This document shows, piece by piece, positions 35,900 to 61,683 of a stretch of 64,000 bases of DNA (its first letter is position 1; each line of letters opens with the position of its first letter). Origin of the DNA: Cranoglanis bouderius (Eukaryota > Chordata > Actinopteri > Siluriformes > Cranoglanididae); NCBI GenBank assembly GCA_023630585.1, contig CM042548.1:3884527-3948526 (forward strand). Direction: 5' to 3'. The position numbers and the translations under genes are program-made. The notes below the pieces were generated by a model. It saw nothing but the letters and a program-made list of their open reading frames with translations. It was not told where the DNA came from and searched no databases.

Positions 35900-36210
35900 A
35901 GCTATCTCATCGCAATGCGCATGCGCCGACAGCAGCCCGGGGCGATCCGCAGAGCGGTGCAGTGCAGGGGAAAAAAAGTGCCGACACTGCGGTAAGAAAA
36001 AAAAAAAAACCCAACGCGTCGTCTCTCTACCTCTCAGAGCTTCACAACTCGACCCCCCTCCTCTCAGAGAAGAAAATAAGATCACCCCTCCTGTGGACCG
36101 ACGCAAAGCCGATTTACCTCCCGCTGGCCAATCACACAGCCGTGCGTCGCTCTGACTCCGCCCCTTAGCGACTAATCAGCCGAGTGCATGGCTGTGTTCC
36201 AATTGGAGCG
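35900..36210 (-). promoter_or_regulatory. Putative atp1b2 promoter with NRF-1, GC-box and CCAAT motifs
   Basis: The most GC-rich stretch near the gene, 340-630 bp upstream of the ATG. It holds a perfect NRF-1 palindrome TGCGCATGCGCC at 35916-35927, a GC box (CTCCGCCCC near 36157) and CCAAT sequences near 36128 and 36200. NRF-1 is known to regulate Na+/K+-ATPase subunit genes in neurons. The transcription start was not determined. Confidence 0.5.
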
Positions 36211-36384
36211 CTTCTGAACGCTGTATGCTGGTACACTGCAGCTAGCCTGTTCTAACAACTAGCAAGTACATTCAGTTTTCTCGCTTGTTCTTGTGAACGT
36301 TACAGAGCAACACCAGAGAAATTCGACAAAAAAAAAAAAACATGATCTGAAACTTGCATTAAATCATTATCGCTAATTCAGATC

Positions 36385-36590
36385 ATGTCTGAGTCTAAGG
36401 CGCAGAGGGTAGCGTTGCTGCCTCACAGTTCCAGGATCCCCGGTGCAATCCCGAGCTCGGGTTACTGTCTGTATGGCGTTTCTCTAAATGCTCCCTTAGT
36501 GTGGGTTTCCTCTGGGTTCTCTGGTTTCCTCTGGTTACCAAAAACATCCCGGGAGGTGGATCGGCTATGATAAATTGGACTGGTGATCCT
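36385..36590 (+). mobile_element. V-SINE-type retroposon, plus orientation
   Basis: A-box-like GGCGCAGAGGGTAGCGTTGC, B-box-like GGTGCAATCCCGAG, then a core with GTGGGTTTCCTCTGGGTTCT and CTGGTTTCCTCTGG. The layout matches V-SINEs but the sequence differs from family A. Confidence 0.5.
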
Positions 36591-37344
36591 GACGAGGATA
36601 ACACGGTTACCAAAAGTCCAAGTCTAGAAAAAAATATTTTCCTTTTCCAGCATATTTCCCAAAAAGACACTATAAATTAGCCACATGTCGTGATGCCACC
36701 ATGAACAAGAGGACTTATTTGATTGACATGTTGCCAAGATGCATTATTGTGTTTGTCTTTTTTTAACACCAGCCAAAATCATGTCCCGGTAAAAATATTC
36801 GTATTAGCATACAGTTAGTGATAAGAGGTTAGCTATGAAGAGGATTCCATGCCAGATCGAAAAGCAGTCACAATGGTAAAAAAAAAAAAAAAAAAAAAAA
36901 ACAAGCATGAAATGCAATACACAAATTATATTATTCTTCATCAGTGACATGCAACAAACGTGCCACACTGAAAAGCAAAACTTTGATCTCATCAGAATGT
37001 ACTTGTTCATCCTCACGAAGGTAGATTCTGTGGCCTGTTACCTTCTCAGTACTCTACTGAACTGGCTTGCCAGGATGAATCTGCAACCCTAGACCCCCTT
37101 ACCATGCTCTCGATCCCTCTGGAGATTTTGAATGCAGATAAATCCAATCCACTCATCGCTCATTTGTTTTAGCTGGTTAGCAAACAGTACTGCAGGCTTA
37201 TCAAGTATTGATTTCATTCATGGAGCAGCCAGTGGAATTTCAAGTGATGGCCAAAAATATACCCATCTTATTAACATATAAGCGACTGGGTGATTAAACA
37301 CTGGCTAATTATATAAAGGATGATTAACGTCGTTAATCATCTGT

Positions 37345-37415
37345 GAAACAAGTTAGTTTCTGTTGTCTCTTACATTATAGCAGCAATAAACAACCATTCC
37401 CTCACCAGGAGCAAG
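37345..37415 (-). mobile_element. Copy 8 of family U (short fragment)
   Basis: AACAACCATTCCCTCACCAG and TTACATTATAGCAGCAATAA are the reverse complement of the middle block. Confidence 0.45.
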
Positions 37416-37929
37416 CAAAGAAAATCAACATGGAAGACAGAAAACAAATAGCCCTGTTAGTGAACAAATATGAGGATATTAATAATATTTTCAAGAAGAG
37501 AGATTTCAGTGTCAATATTTTAATATCTGAATGTACCTACAGATAGGTCTAAATATTGTCACAGAAGCGCATCTCTTCATTTTCAAATATATTTTCCATA
37601 GTTGGACTAAATGTTGGAAAATAAATCTAATCTAGTATTATTATTTGTACTAGCTAGGACTTAGTGGTGGCATTGTTATGGTTACAGTGTGTATACTGTG
37701 TGAGCTGCTTACTTCCATATCAGCACAGAAGGCTAGAAAAAAAAGTGTAGCATAAAAAAACACCATGTGTAGGCACTATTAGTGTCACTGTATCACTGTA
37801 ATCAATGTATTACTGACAGCTTTACTATTAGATCAGTGGTGCTCATCCGACTGTGACAACATGTCAGAAAGACACGATAATAATGACAATCACTATCTGC
37901 CACCTCTAGACAGGCTGGGCATTATTATA

Positions 37930-39282
37930 CGGTGGTATTCAGACTCCGTCACTTTTTGCACACTTACTGCATTATAGATTTAATTGAAAATGGATTCAGT
38001 TTACTTTTCAGCCCATTAATACACAGAGTAATTCATAATGACAAAGCAAAAACGTTTAGAACGTTTTGCAAATGTATTAAAAATCAGAGACTGAAGTCTC
38101 TAATTATTCATTCATTCATTATTCTTATCATTCTAAGTATTCAGACCCTTGGCTAAAACACTCCAAATTAAGCTGAGGTTTGAGGATTAGACAGGATTTA
38201 GAAAGGCACACTCCTGTGTGTTAAGGTCCCGTAATTCACAGTGCATGTCAGACCAAAAACCAAGCCATTAAGTACAAGGAATTGTTCATAAACTTCAGTG
38301 ATCAAATTGTGTTGAGAAATAGATCTGGGCAAGGGCATAAAACAATTTCTAAAGCTTTGACTGTTCCCAGAAGCACAGGGCTCAATCTTGTCAAGTGGAA
38401 GCATCAGGACTCTTCCCAAAGCCAGCAGTCTGATCGAACACAGTAGCCAGGCTAGAATGGTCATGGGGGTACCAAGAACCCAATGTCAGAAGTCCTCCAC
38501 AGAGATGGGAGAACCTGCCAAAAGGACAAGTGTCTCAGAAATTTTCCATCAATTAGGCCTTTATGGTAGAGTGACAAGACGGAGCCCACTCCTGAGCAAA
38601 GGGCATATGGTGGGCACATAAAGGACTCTCTGGTCTGACAAGACAAAATTTTAACTTTTTTGGCTGAACTACAAGTGCTACATCTGGTGAAAACCAGATA
38701 CTGATTATCTAATACAATTAGGCTAATACAATTCCTAGGGTGAAGCATGGTGATGGCAGCATAATGCTATGGGGGGACATGGTCTGCTCAGTGGCAAGGA
38801 TGGGAAAAATGGTCAGAATTGATGGAAGTATAAATGCAGCGAAATACAGAGAGGTCCCTGAAAAAAAACATGTTCCATACTTTATCCATGTTCATTCAGG
38901 ACAAGTCTCTTGGGTGGCCCTGTCAAAATCCCGATTTAAATCCCATGCAATATCTGTGGAGAGACCTGAAGATGGCAGTTCACAGACGGTCCCCAGCCAA
39001 TCTGAATGAGCTTAAGAGGATCTCCCAGAAAGAATGGGAGAAACTGACCAAATCCAGGTGTGCAATGCTTGTAGAGACTTACCCAAGAAGACAAGCTGTA
39101 TTTGCTGCCAAAGGTGCTTCTACAAAGTACTGAATAAAGTGTCTGAATATGTGTCTAAATGAGAGATCTCAGATTTTTTTTATTATTAAAGATTTTGCAA
39201 ATTTAATAGTTTCTATTAAATCAATAACACAATAAAATGTAGAAAAAAACTTAAGGGGTCTGAATACTATCTGAAGTCACTG
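37930..39282 (+). mobile_element. Tc1/mariner element 2
   Basis: Left end CGGTGGTATTCAGACTCCGT, right end GGGGTCTGAATACTATCTGA ... CACTG, flanked by TA at 37928-37929 and 39283-39284. The ends are diverged inverted repeats. Length 1353 bp. Confidence 0.85.
38245..39133 (+). pseudogene. Tc1-like transposase, inactivated
   Basis: The 5' part (38245-38460) aligns with Tc1 N-terminal sequence only across frame changes. Later pieces in three frames include GVPRTQCQKSS, HGDGSIMLWG, NPDLNPMQYLWRDLK (the usual NPDLNPIE motif altered) and a C terminus SRCAMLVETYPRRQA ... GASTKY ending at 39133. Multiple frameshifts and an internal deletion make it dead. Confidence 0.85.
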
Positions 39283-39989
39283 TAAGTGTGAAGGCAGAGC
39301 TGGCATTATCCAGCAGTCTGTGCTGAATTGGAACAGCGAAAGCCTCTGTCCCTGCAGTCTCATCTATAAACAGTTGTCCTGAAGGTAATCTCTGCTCTCT
39401 GGGTGATGCAAATGGAATACCATAGACGTGGTGCCCCCTTCTGGTTTAGAGTAGAGTTGCATGAGAAATACTTGGTCGATTTAGAAGGGAGATCAGTGGC
39501 CTAACCAACAAAGTAACAAATGCACTTAATATTACATGACACCTTCACATGAGCTTAAGCAGATTTCTGTTTTCCAGTTAAGACACATCAAGACACACAA
39601 CTGTTCAGTTCATCATATAAAATTTATTTCATGACGATATCAATGCAAATATAGCACTACAGTGATTTCCAAGGTACATCGTATCTTACCATATCAATAT
39701 ATTATGGCACTCATAATATGGCCACCATTTAAGTAGACACGCAAAGCCGACAGCTTCTGTAAACTAGTTTTATCATTAATTCTACCCCTTCATTGTAATA
39801 AATTGTAACTAGATGATTACTTATTATATTTGAAGTACAAATTGGGCACAGTTTATTCAGACCGAGACACAGCCCAACCCTTCTCTAAGTTGGAATCCTT
39901 TGAGAACTCCCAGCATGCATTGCACCAGCCCTCTACTTTCTCTGTTGTGATTCTGTTTCCTGTTTGACAGAGATTGTACTGATAGTGCC

Positions 39990-40760
39990 CACCTGGGTCA
40001 TGTGGTGATTGTCAATGACATTGTGGAACAGTCATGAGAGCACCACGGTGACACCACAGTAACGTCATGCTGAGACCAGAGCAACCTCACGGTAACAATT
40101 TGACTATGGTATGGTGTTACCATGGTTGCCAACAATGCCATGGTAACATTAGGAGAACACTATGGTGTAACCACAGTAACACTATGATGACACTACAGTG
40201 GCCTCATGATGATACCCAAGGACACTGATAGGGTACTCATAGTGCCCAACTAGGTCATATGGTGTTACCATGACTGTCAGAGACACCATGGTAACATCAT
40301 GAGAACACTATGATGACACCATAGTAACCTCAGGTTACACCATGATGACACCCCAGTGATCACAATAACAATAGGATGACACCACTGTAACCTTTCTGTA
40401 ACACCATGAAGACAGCACAATAACCTTTCAGTAACATCATGATGTCAGTTCAGTAACCTCAATGTAACACCATGAGATGCCACAGTAACTTCTTGGAAAT
40501 ACCAGAACAACATGAGTGTATTGAAAATGGTCATGTGGCACATGACAAATAGTCATTAGAACACCATGATGACACCATAGTAACCTCCCTGTAATACCCT
40601 GACAACATCAGGGTAAAAAGTGGTCAAATGGTGTTACCATGATTGACACCATAGAAACATCACGACAAGGCCTTGATGACACTACAATAACTTTATGGTT
40701 ACTCCATAACCACACTAGGGCGACACCATAATGATACCATGAAGACGTGTAACGGCGTTG
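39990..40760 (+). repeat. Minisatellite-like region built on ACCATGATGACACC
   Basis: Imperfect units of about 35-40 bp with CACCATGATGACACCATAGT, AACCTCA and GTAACACCATG. A longer period is visible: the phrase GTGCCCAACTAGGTCATATG at 40242 echoes GTGCCCACCTGGGTCATGTG at 39985. Confidence 0.75.
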
Positions 40761-41676
40761 ACGACGCTGCAATGTGACCTTTCCGTTTCTCAGTAGTGTT
40801 GATAAAGTGAAAACTGTACAAGTTGGTGATAACTGTTTAGAAAGAAACAACAAAGTTCAAACACAACCACAAGAAGAACGGAAAAAAAACCCACTTGCGT
40901 GCCATAGTACAATCACGGAAAGATCAACTCGTCAATAGTTAGGCCAAACTCCGTTCTACTCTGACCTCAAGAAAATAAAAAATAGAGGAAAGTCAAATGC
41001 AGCAAAAAAAAAGGAAGAGGTATAATAAGAGAAGTGTTACCAGTAGTGAGGAGTATGACAAACTATTTATAACAGCAGTAGTAATTCAGTAGCAGCAAAA
41101 GTATTCCAAAATATCCAAACAGTGACCAAACTGGGCTGGTGGTTCCTGTACATAAATAAACAAATAGATTAAAAAAGCAGTAAAAGTAGACCTGTTTAAA
41201 GGGACTTGCATAATTCTAGCAGAAGATACTGTATTGTTGTGTCTGTGACCGTGCCTTTAGTAAGAGGGCTTGCATTTCAACGGGCCAAACCATTCGGTAC
41301 AGTGTAGACAGGTTGCCACAGATAGAACTACTAAATTCCTTTATAAAACAATTAAACACCTTGTACTTTTATACATCGTATGCTACAGTATACTTGTCGA
41401 TTACAAGTATGAAAGTGGAAAGAATTGCTACATAATCAATACAGTTTTACATATCTATTTTACAATTTCAAACCCTTGTGTGTTTGTTTTAGCACATCAT
41501 GTGTGGTTTTCGCATTTTTGTTGTTTCTGTATTGTGCGGTTAGTTCCAGCATTTTGTTTATTCGTTTGTGGAGCGCTATCGTCCAGGCCACACGGCAAAG
41601 GAACAGAAGTTGATCTTGGTTTGCCTCTTAGTGTCTGATATGAATGGCAGAGCCTGTGTATGTGTTTGTGTATGTG

Positions 41677-41713
<37 letters not shown>

Positions 41714-42385
41714 GTAAGTAAGTAAGTAAGAGTGATGGAACCTTAACCAACCTCAAACAAATCTCTGCAACAATCCCATACGACACCTATGATGATGCTG
41801 TCACTGATATGAAGAGGCAATACTACTTTAACTTATGTACATGGATTAGCATATGATACAGAGTCATGGATCCATCTGTAGATCCATCCAGATATAGATT
41901 ATCCGATCTGAATTCACCATCCTGAAACAAGCAAGGTGTCGATCTACACTGCTCTGGTCTGATTTAGGTCTGGCACTCCAACCCACCTTGCTCGTCCTCC
42001 TACGGACCAAGAAGCCGTTTAAGTAAACAATGACACGAGCACTGATGTCAGACACGGAAAATGACAACAACAACTGATTCATTTACAAAGATTTTCTCAG
42101 CCTCCGACTCCGAAACGCCCGAACTGTCGGAATCATGAAAACGGCAAACCATAACTGAGCAGCTCAAAATGTGATCGTGAGTTTCAGCATGGCTAGACCT
42201 GATGTTAAACAAAGTTAAGGGAATACTTTATAGTGTTTTTCACTGTAATCTCCATCCAAAACACATCTGTATTGTACGTGTGATTATCACAGACGGCAAT
42301 TTTGACTTGTTTCCCTGTTCTTTATTATTATCCACTTATTTTTTATTCAAAATTAAGGGAAGCTGTTGAACTCCATCATCATGTA

Positions 42386-42713
42386 ACCATTCATCTTCTG
42401 TACCGCTTATCCTACACAGGGTCATGGGGAGCCTGGAGCCTATCCCAGGGAACTTGGGGCACAAGGAGGAGGCCCCCTGGACAACCCATTGCAGGGCAAC
42501 CCATTGCAGGGCACAATCACAGAATTTGGAAATACCAATCAGCCTACAGCGCATGTCTTTGGACTGGAGGGAGGAAACTGGAGTACCCAGAGGAAACCCC
42601 AGAAGCACAGGGAGAACATGCAGGCTTTGCACACACACGGTGGAGGTAGAATTCGAACCCCCAACCCTGGAGGTGTGAGGCAAGCGTCCTAACCACTAAG
42701 CCACGTGCCCCCT
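42386..42713 (-). mobile_element. SINE family A, minus orientation, near full length
   Basis: Read on the minus strand: head GTGGCTTAGTGGTTAGGACG (A box) and GGGTTCGAATTCTACC (B box), then the V-SINE-like core and the GATAAGCGGTACAG tail. About 328 bp. Confidence 0.75.
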
Positions 42714-44229
42714 ATATATGTAACCAAATAAAGCAAATTAAAAACTACAATCGTCACACTTTAACAATAAAGGTCTTAGCATGAAAGAAATGTCTTCATG
42801 AAGCGGTTCCTACTCTGTTCCTACTAAACGCTTTGAATGCAACAGAGTAAAAAATAATTACATATACAGATGTATGTTGCATAGAGATGCAGTTGAAAAC
42901 CAGTGGAGTATTCCTTCAGTAGCCTGCTGAACAGCTAGCTTCTATTTCTCGTCTATTACAGCATCTTGTTGATTACGTAAGTACGCTAATCAACGAGACT
43001 CTCATCTGGAATCTCATCGTTTGACGTCTCCATCACATCAAAGCGGACATTCGTGGTCTTGCTGCTTATCGTGCATGATGTGATGAAGCTCTATTGTGGG
43101 AGTCTGCTCTGCCTGAACAGACTCCAGTTATGTTTTCCGGAAGCATATTGCTACAAAAGTCAAAAAGAGCGCGTGGGAATCGTCCATTTCTGTGTTTAAC
43201 TCTTAGGTAGTATAAACCATGAAGCTGCAACCAGAGACCGGTCACCTTCACGCTCGATCAGTTATATCAACATAAGGAGAAACCCAGCAAATAAGCACTC
43301 GTATACAAACTACGCCAGCACTACACACCTCTATACCTTACAACGCGTGTGTGTGTTTTGAATTAGCAGTGTAAGTATGTATTGGTGTGTGTGTATGTGT
43401 TTGAAATGTACATTCTGGTGTGTGTGTGTGTGTTTGCTTAAGCAGTGTAAGTATGTATTGAGTGCGTGTGTGTGTTTGAATGATACCTTCTGGTCTGTGT
43501 AGGTGTGTGTATTTTTTATTTATTTTTTTCTCGAATTTGACTAGTTGCATTTTATTTCTACACACACTATGTGCTCATCTACAGCATTATCGCTTTCTAG
43601 GTCTTTCATTTTAGGTCTATCCTGTCCTTCATATCCACATTCCACACACACACCCACACCCACACACACACACACACCCACACACCCACATGTACGTCCC
43701 TCTGCAATGTAGAAGCGCCCGGCCGCATTTCCACATCATCCAGACGGGTCAAGCACTTCACTATCTTTTCATCCCTCCATCATCCTGTCTGGAGAAATTC
43801 TCCATCCGTTCAAGAACATGTATAGAGAGCTCCAAACGTTTGTGTAAGAAGTCCGGTATGTTTTTTTTTTTTTTTTTTTTTTTAAAAGGCTGTAAACTCA
43901 GTGTAGTTCTCTTAGCAGTCGCGATGAGGCATGGTAGGTAAAAGAGAGTCCCGACTGAAATGTGTCTCTCCCGTGTGTTTATATATTGTCTTTATATGGC
44001 ACATAAAATGCTGTGATATTATAACCCCCTCTCCCACCCACCCCCCCCAAAAAAACAACAAAAAACAAAAACAAAAAAAAACCCCAGAGATATACAATAC
44101 GAACTCTACATTTTTATAATACACCCGTCTTTTTTCCACATTCACAGGTCCCTCGCCTGTCCAATCTTATTAATATTCCCTCCATCCTCTTTGTACTCCT
44201 TTAAATGTTCTCTCTTACAGAACTTACAT

Positions 44230-45055
44230 GTACACTAATTTGCCAATTTATTAGGTACATCTATCTTGTATTTACACTTAGTTGCCATTTCATCATGTAC
44301 ACATACTATATAGGGGCACTTTGTAAAATAAAGTTACTAACTGTAGCGTATCTCTGGCTCAAAGTATCAGACTCCCACTATCCTGTCCGTTAATAAAAAA
44401 ACATAGGATGTCCAATGAGAAGATATTATTTGGGTGGTGGATCTTCTCAGGACAGCAGTGACATGTGTGATGCGGTGGTACAAGTGTATTAGGCACAGCA
44501 GTGTTGTTGGGTTTTGGTGCATAGCAACAGATGGGCTACAGTCAGTAACTGTATATCTACAAAGTTGGGATGTAACCGAATACGAATATTCAGAATGAAC
44601 AGATAATGTGTTCTAAACGGATGCGAAAATGTATGTACGGCGTTCTCATTCATTCATCTTTACTCAGTGCCGCAAGATCAAGGGTCGCAGTGGTTTAAAT
44701 TAGGCTGCTAATTTGTTTAAACTTTGGTAAACGGAGTCAATTAAATTTGTTCGAAAATATCACTGGCAGGTACGAACAAAAATAATAACCGCGCAAGTAG
44801 GATTATCTCTTTAGCAGGCGCATCTCTTTAAATTTATATTTAATATTCATATTTAATCTTAAAAAAAAAAGGATGAAAAAAGCCATGCCCGACTTTGAGT
44901 TTAAATCTGAATACAGATATTTGGTGCACTAAACATATACAGATACACGTAGCGGCATTGCGTTATACCCCTACATGGTAGGTTTACTTGATGAAATGTA
45001 AAATGAATGTAGACACAAGTTAGGTGTACCTAATAAAGTAGCACACCAGTGTATC
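44230..45055. mobile_element. Putative non-autonomous DNA transposon with AATTTATTAGGTACA-type ends
   Basis: The left end CCAATTTATTAGGTACA and the right end TGTACCTAATAAAGTAGCAC are inverted relatives. The interior has GTGATGCGGTGGTACAAGTG and CACAGCAGTGTTGTTG, seen in a widespread fish element. The middle is diverged, so the limits are uncertain. A minus-strand AATAAA at 44247-44252 could also serve nyap1. Confidence 0.45.
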
Positions 45056-45079
45056 TCAGTCTCTCCAACTCTCTCTTTG

Positions 45080-58421
<13,342 letters not shown>

Positions 58422-58450
58422 GGTATAGAAGACCAATGAGAGGCACTGGA

Positions 58451-58473
58451 GGGGGTGGGGGTTGGGTGGGGGG
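58451..58473 (+). other. G-quadruplex-prone tract next to the nyap1 start
   Basis: Guanine runs of 5, 5, 3 and 6 with loops of 1-2 nt, 30 bp upstream of the likely nyap1 ATG, on the template strand for nyap1. Confidence 0.6.
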
Positions 58474-58649
58474 AGTGTTACGTGCCACTTGCCCCACCTC
58501 AGTTACCTGTTAGAGAGACAATGGATATTAAAGAAATAGTTTAGTGTCTGAAGATTGCTTGTTTCACTTTGCATTTGAGCTACGAGACCAATTTTGCGAA
58601 AAAGTAAGAGAAGCATTTAGGCGCCGAACTGGCGAACCACTGCTTGTTG

Positions 58650-58760
58650 TATGACAGCACTGTTAAATTCTCGAAATCTGATTGGTCAGAAGAACAGCAG
58701 GACTGCTTCTGGCTGCATGGCGAATCACAGGTTTATATTAATGCTGTCATTCTAATATGG
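58650..58760 (+). mobile_element. Copy 11 of family U (left-end fragment)
   Basis: TTAAATTCTCGAAATCTGAT then TGGTCAGAAGAACAG and CGAATCACAGGTTTATATTA match the left block of copy 2. Confidence 0.55.
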
Positions 58761-60224
58761 GCCCCAGACATGTCTTGGCTGATCGCCTACATGTCAGGTA
58801 AGCTTGTGGGTAAGCGTAAAATTGTGTAAATTTGGGTTTTTTTTTGTCAAAAATAATCTGTTATATATGAAAGTGTGCAAAAACTCCACATACAAAGTGG
58901 TAGCGGATCAGAGGCGTAAGTATTATGCAGTCCGAGATCTACAGTTCTGAGGATGATAAAACGATGATTAGTGCCTTTGCATAACCGTTATTCTCACAGG
59001 AAGTAAACACATCATGTGATTAGTCATTCGTTATGTACCGTGATCCGGAGTCCAATTCAAATGCGTGCACGGATCAGAATCAGAGCTGCTTTATTAGCCA
59101 AATTTTCACATATGAGAAATTTGCTGTGATGAGTGGGATAAAGATCACAGCAATACCATATATATATATACACACACACAAAAGACATATACAAAGTATT
59201 TGCACTCTTTAACCACAGGTAATAACTTGCTTGGAGTCAGTGCATTAACAAAAATAACAGCCGAATCTGAATTCTCCGTAGAGCTTGGAAATCGATTTGA
59301 TTAGTAAGAGACACTGCGTAGGGAAAAATAGTCCTTTGTCTTGTGGTCTTGCGCCGAATCATCCTGAAGCATTTCCCAAAAGGGAAGGCTTGGATGATGT
59401 GTAAGAAAGGTCAGCAGTCATCGTGCTGGAATATTACACAATGCAATTTTCGAACTTTTTCCTGAGCATTGAGGACACGTAGGTAGCATCTCTGAATGAA
59501 GCCAACGTGTGAGTCACCAAACGTTCTCCAGCGAGGTGCTGAACAGTAGGGCCTCATTCACCCACGCAGAAGCCGAACAGCTTTAAGCACCATCAGTAAC
59601 CTTAAACTTGGTAAGGGACCAAAACCGACACAACACCGAGCACACCAGTATATGCCAAACTGTACCATGTGCATGAAATTCAGAGTCATTCTGTTTCTCA
59701 TAGCAATGTATATAATTCAAACAGGCTCCGATAGCATAGCATACTCACCATTATCTAAACAATACTGTTATAGAAACTCAAACAGATCTGATTTTATGCT
59801 ACATAACAAATATAGTTCAAAAATATCTAGCTTAATAAAGAATTGAAAATATAGTGGCTAATACTACAGTGTCTCAAATAATGTCAGTTTGGTTACAGTT
59901 TTGGTTACTAATCCTTTTCACATGGAAGGAGACGAAGATGCAGCTTTTTTTTGTGCAGACTATCTTAAACACTGAATCCACAGCTGGATCTGAGATAAAG
60001 AACAGCCATCGCTGTTCTTTATCATTACTGTACCAGACCTCCATAATTATTGCTCTGCATCGCCATCTTCATCATTAACACATCATATTTCAAGCATCAC
60101 TGCTCTATATTTATATCACACTCTGGCAGTGGTTCTCTGGGGGTCCTGATCACTACCTTACAACCTTAAATGCTAAGGTACCCATTTAAACCATGGTCAC
60201 CGACTACCACTATTTGTTCTGTAT

Positions 60225-60415
60225 CCTCATCTCCCTCAATTCTTCTCGATATCTCCATCACTATTGCTCTACATCTGTATCTCCATCATTACTGCTCTAC
60301 ATCTCCATCACTACTGCACTATATCCTTATCTCCATCATTACTGCTCTACATCTCCATCACTACTGCACTATATCCTTATCTCCATCATTACTGCTCTAC
60401 AGCTCCATATCTCTG
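60225..60415 (+). repeat. Short minisatellite built on CATCTCCATCACTACTGC
   Basis: Alternating units of about 30 bp; a 60-bp higher unit is repeated nearly exactly at 60296-60355 and 60356-60400. Confidence 0.8.
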
Positions 60416-60438
60416 TCATCACCTCAATCCCTCTTCAT

Positions 60439-60626
60439 ACATCAGTGGTAGCTCAGTGGTTAAGCTGTTGGGCTACTGATCAGAAGGTTGTGAGTTCAAA
60501 TCCCAGCACAGCCAAGCTGCCACTGTTGGGCACTTGAGCAAGGCCCTTAACCCTCAATTGCTGAGATGTATAAATAAATGTAAGATGCTCTGGATAAGGG
60601 TGTCTGCCAAATGCTGTAATTGTAAA
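60439..60626 (+). mobile_element. tRNA-derived SINE (family B), plus orientation
   Basis: A box GTGGTAGCTCAGTGGTTAAG, B box GGTTGTGAGTTCAAATCCC, then CACTTGAGCAAGGCCCTTAA and a tail GGATAAGGGTGTCTGCCAAA. It matches 5930-6136 in reverse. Confidence 0.75.
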
Positions 60627-61683
60627 TCTCCATAGTTTCCTTATATCTCTGTCAGAGAGATGCTAATGTTTACCTTCTATCTCTGCCCTTACTCCCTTAT
60701 TCACTTACTCCTTGCCTAACCCCCTTTCTCTCTGTCTCTCTCTCCATCTCTCTCTTTAAAAGAAGAATATCTGAGCAAGCAGGGTTGGCTGTAGGTTTCC
60801 CGGGCTGTCCTCGCTGTGCCTGTCTGAATCTGTAGTTCTTAATGCGGCCTGTCACTTAGAGCTCACACAGAGAGAGAAAGAGAGAGGGAGAGAGGGAGAG
60901 AGGGGAGAGAGAGAGAGAGAGAGAGAAAGCGTTGTTGTGAGGCAGATATGCTACAGAGTGCGAAGAGTTTGAGCACAAACTAGTGAAAGCAAGAGCTCTG
61001 ATTGGATGAGAAGGACACTGCTGTCAGCTGCTGTGCTATTCTGGAAAGAGGGGGGGTGTTGTAAGACCAGAGAGTTGCTGATTGTGTGTGAAAATGTGTG
61101 CATATATAAACTCTGGAGGAGATATGTATAGCCAACGTTGTTTTTGTCCCAGCACTAAAGCAGTAAGAGGGAAAAAATATTTACATAATAACTCATTAAA
61201 ATGGCTTCTACAAGTCAAAATACTGAAAACTGGGTCAGATCAGAGTTGCGACCAGGACAGAAAGCAATACTACACAGCTACTGTACCAAATACACAAATC
61301 TGTACCAAATACAAAGCCTCTACTATTATATTAGACATAAAGATCTAATACCAAAGAGCTGCTAATTTTCCATACATGCAAATCTGTTATTGAACTAAAC
61401 ATGCAAAATAAAAAAATTAAAAACATTCTGATATGCTCATTTTTTCATTTTAGGATAAAAGAATATAGCACATTTACTGGCACCCTTCAATTCAACCAAC
61501 TAAAATGGATCTTGAGCATTCTTCCATCATAGTCCAGCTAAAACAAGCTGCAACATGTCCTGATACTATATCTAATCCATGATGCTGAGGCTGCCTGCTA
61601 TATAACAATTTCTCTTTTACACCAAAGCTTCCTGAGCTGCATGGCTGAATACTATTTCAGTCTGATATAATAACTACACTATC

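Larger units (their letters stand above)
36591..45079. other. Intergenic region between atp1b2 and nyap1
   Basis: Contains Tc1 element 2, a V-SINE-like copy, a minisatellite at 40.0 kb, a family A SINE and a TIR element near 44.2-45.0 kb (listed separately). Sequence from 40.86 to 42.3 kb and 42.8 to 44.2 kb looks unique apart from short CA/GT runs (41679-41710 (TG)n followed by (GTAA)n; 43620-43690 CA/CCA-rich). I see no exon there. Confidence 0.6.

Noticed and set aside
35866..36168. 100-codon plus-strand frame over the atp1b2 promoter
   Set aside because: GC-rich region with few stops; no domain, no splice context, better explained as promoter.
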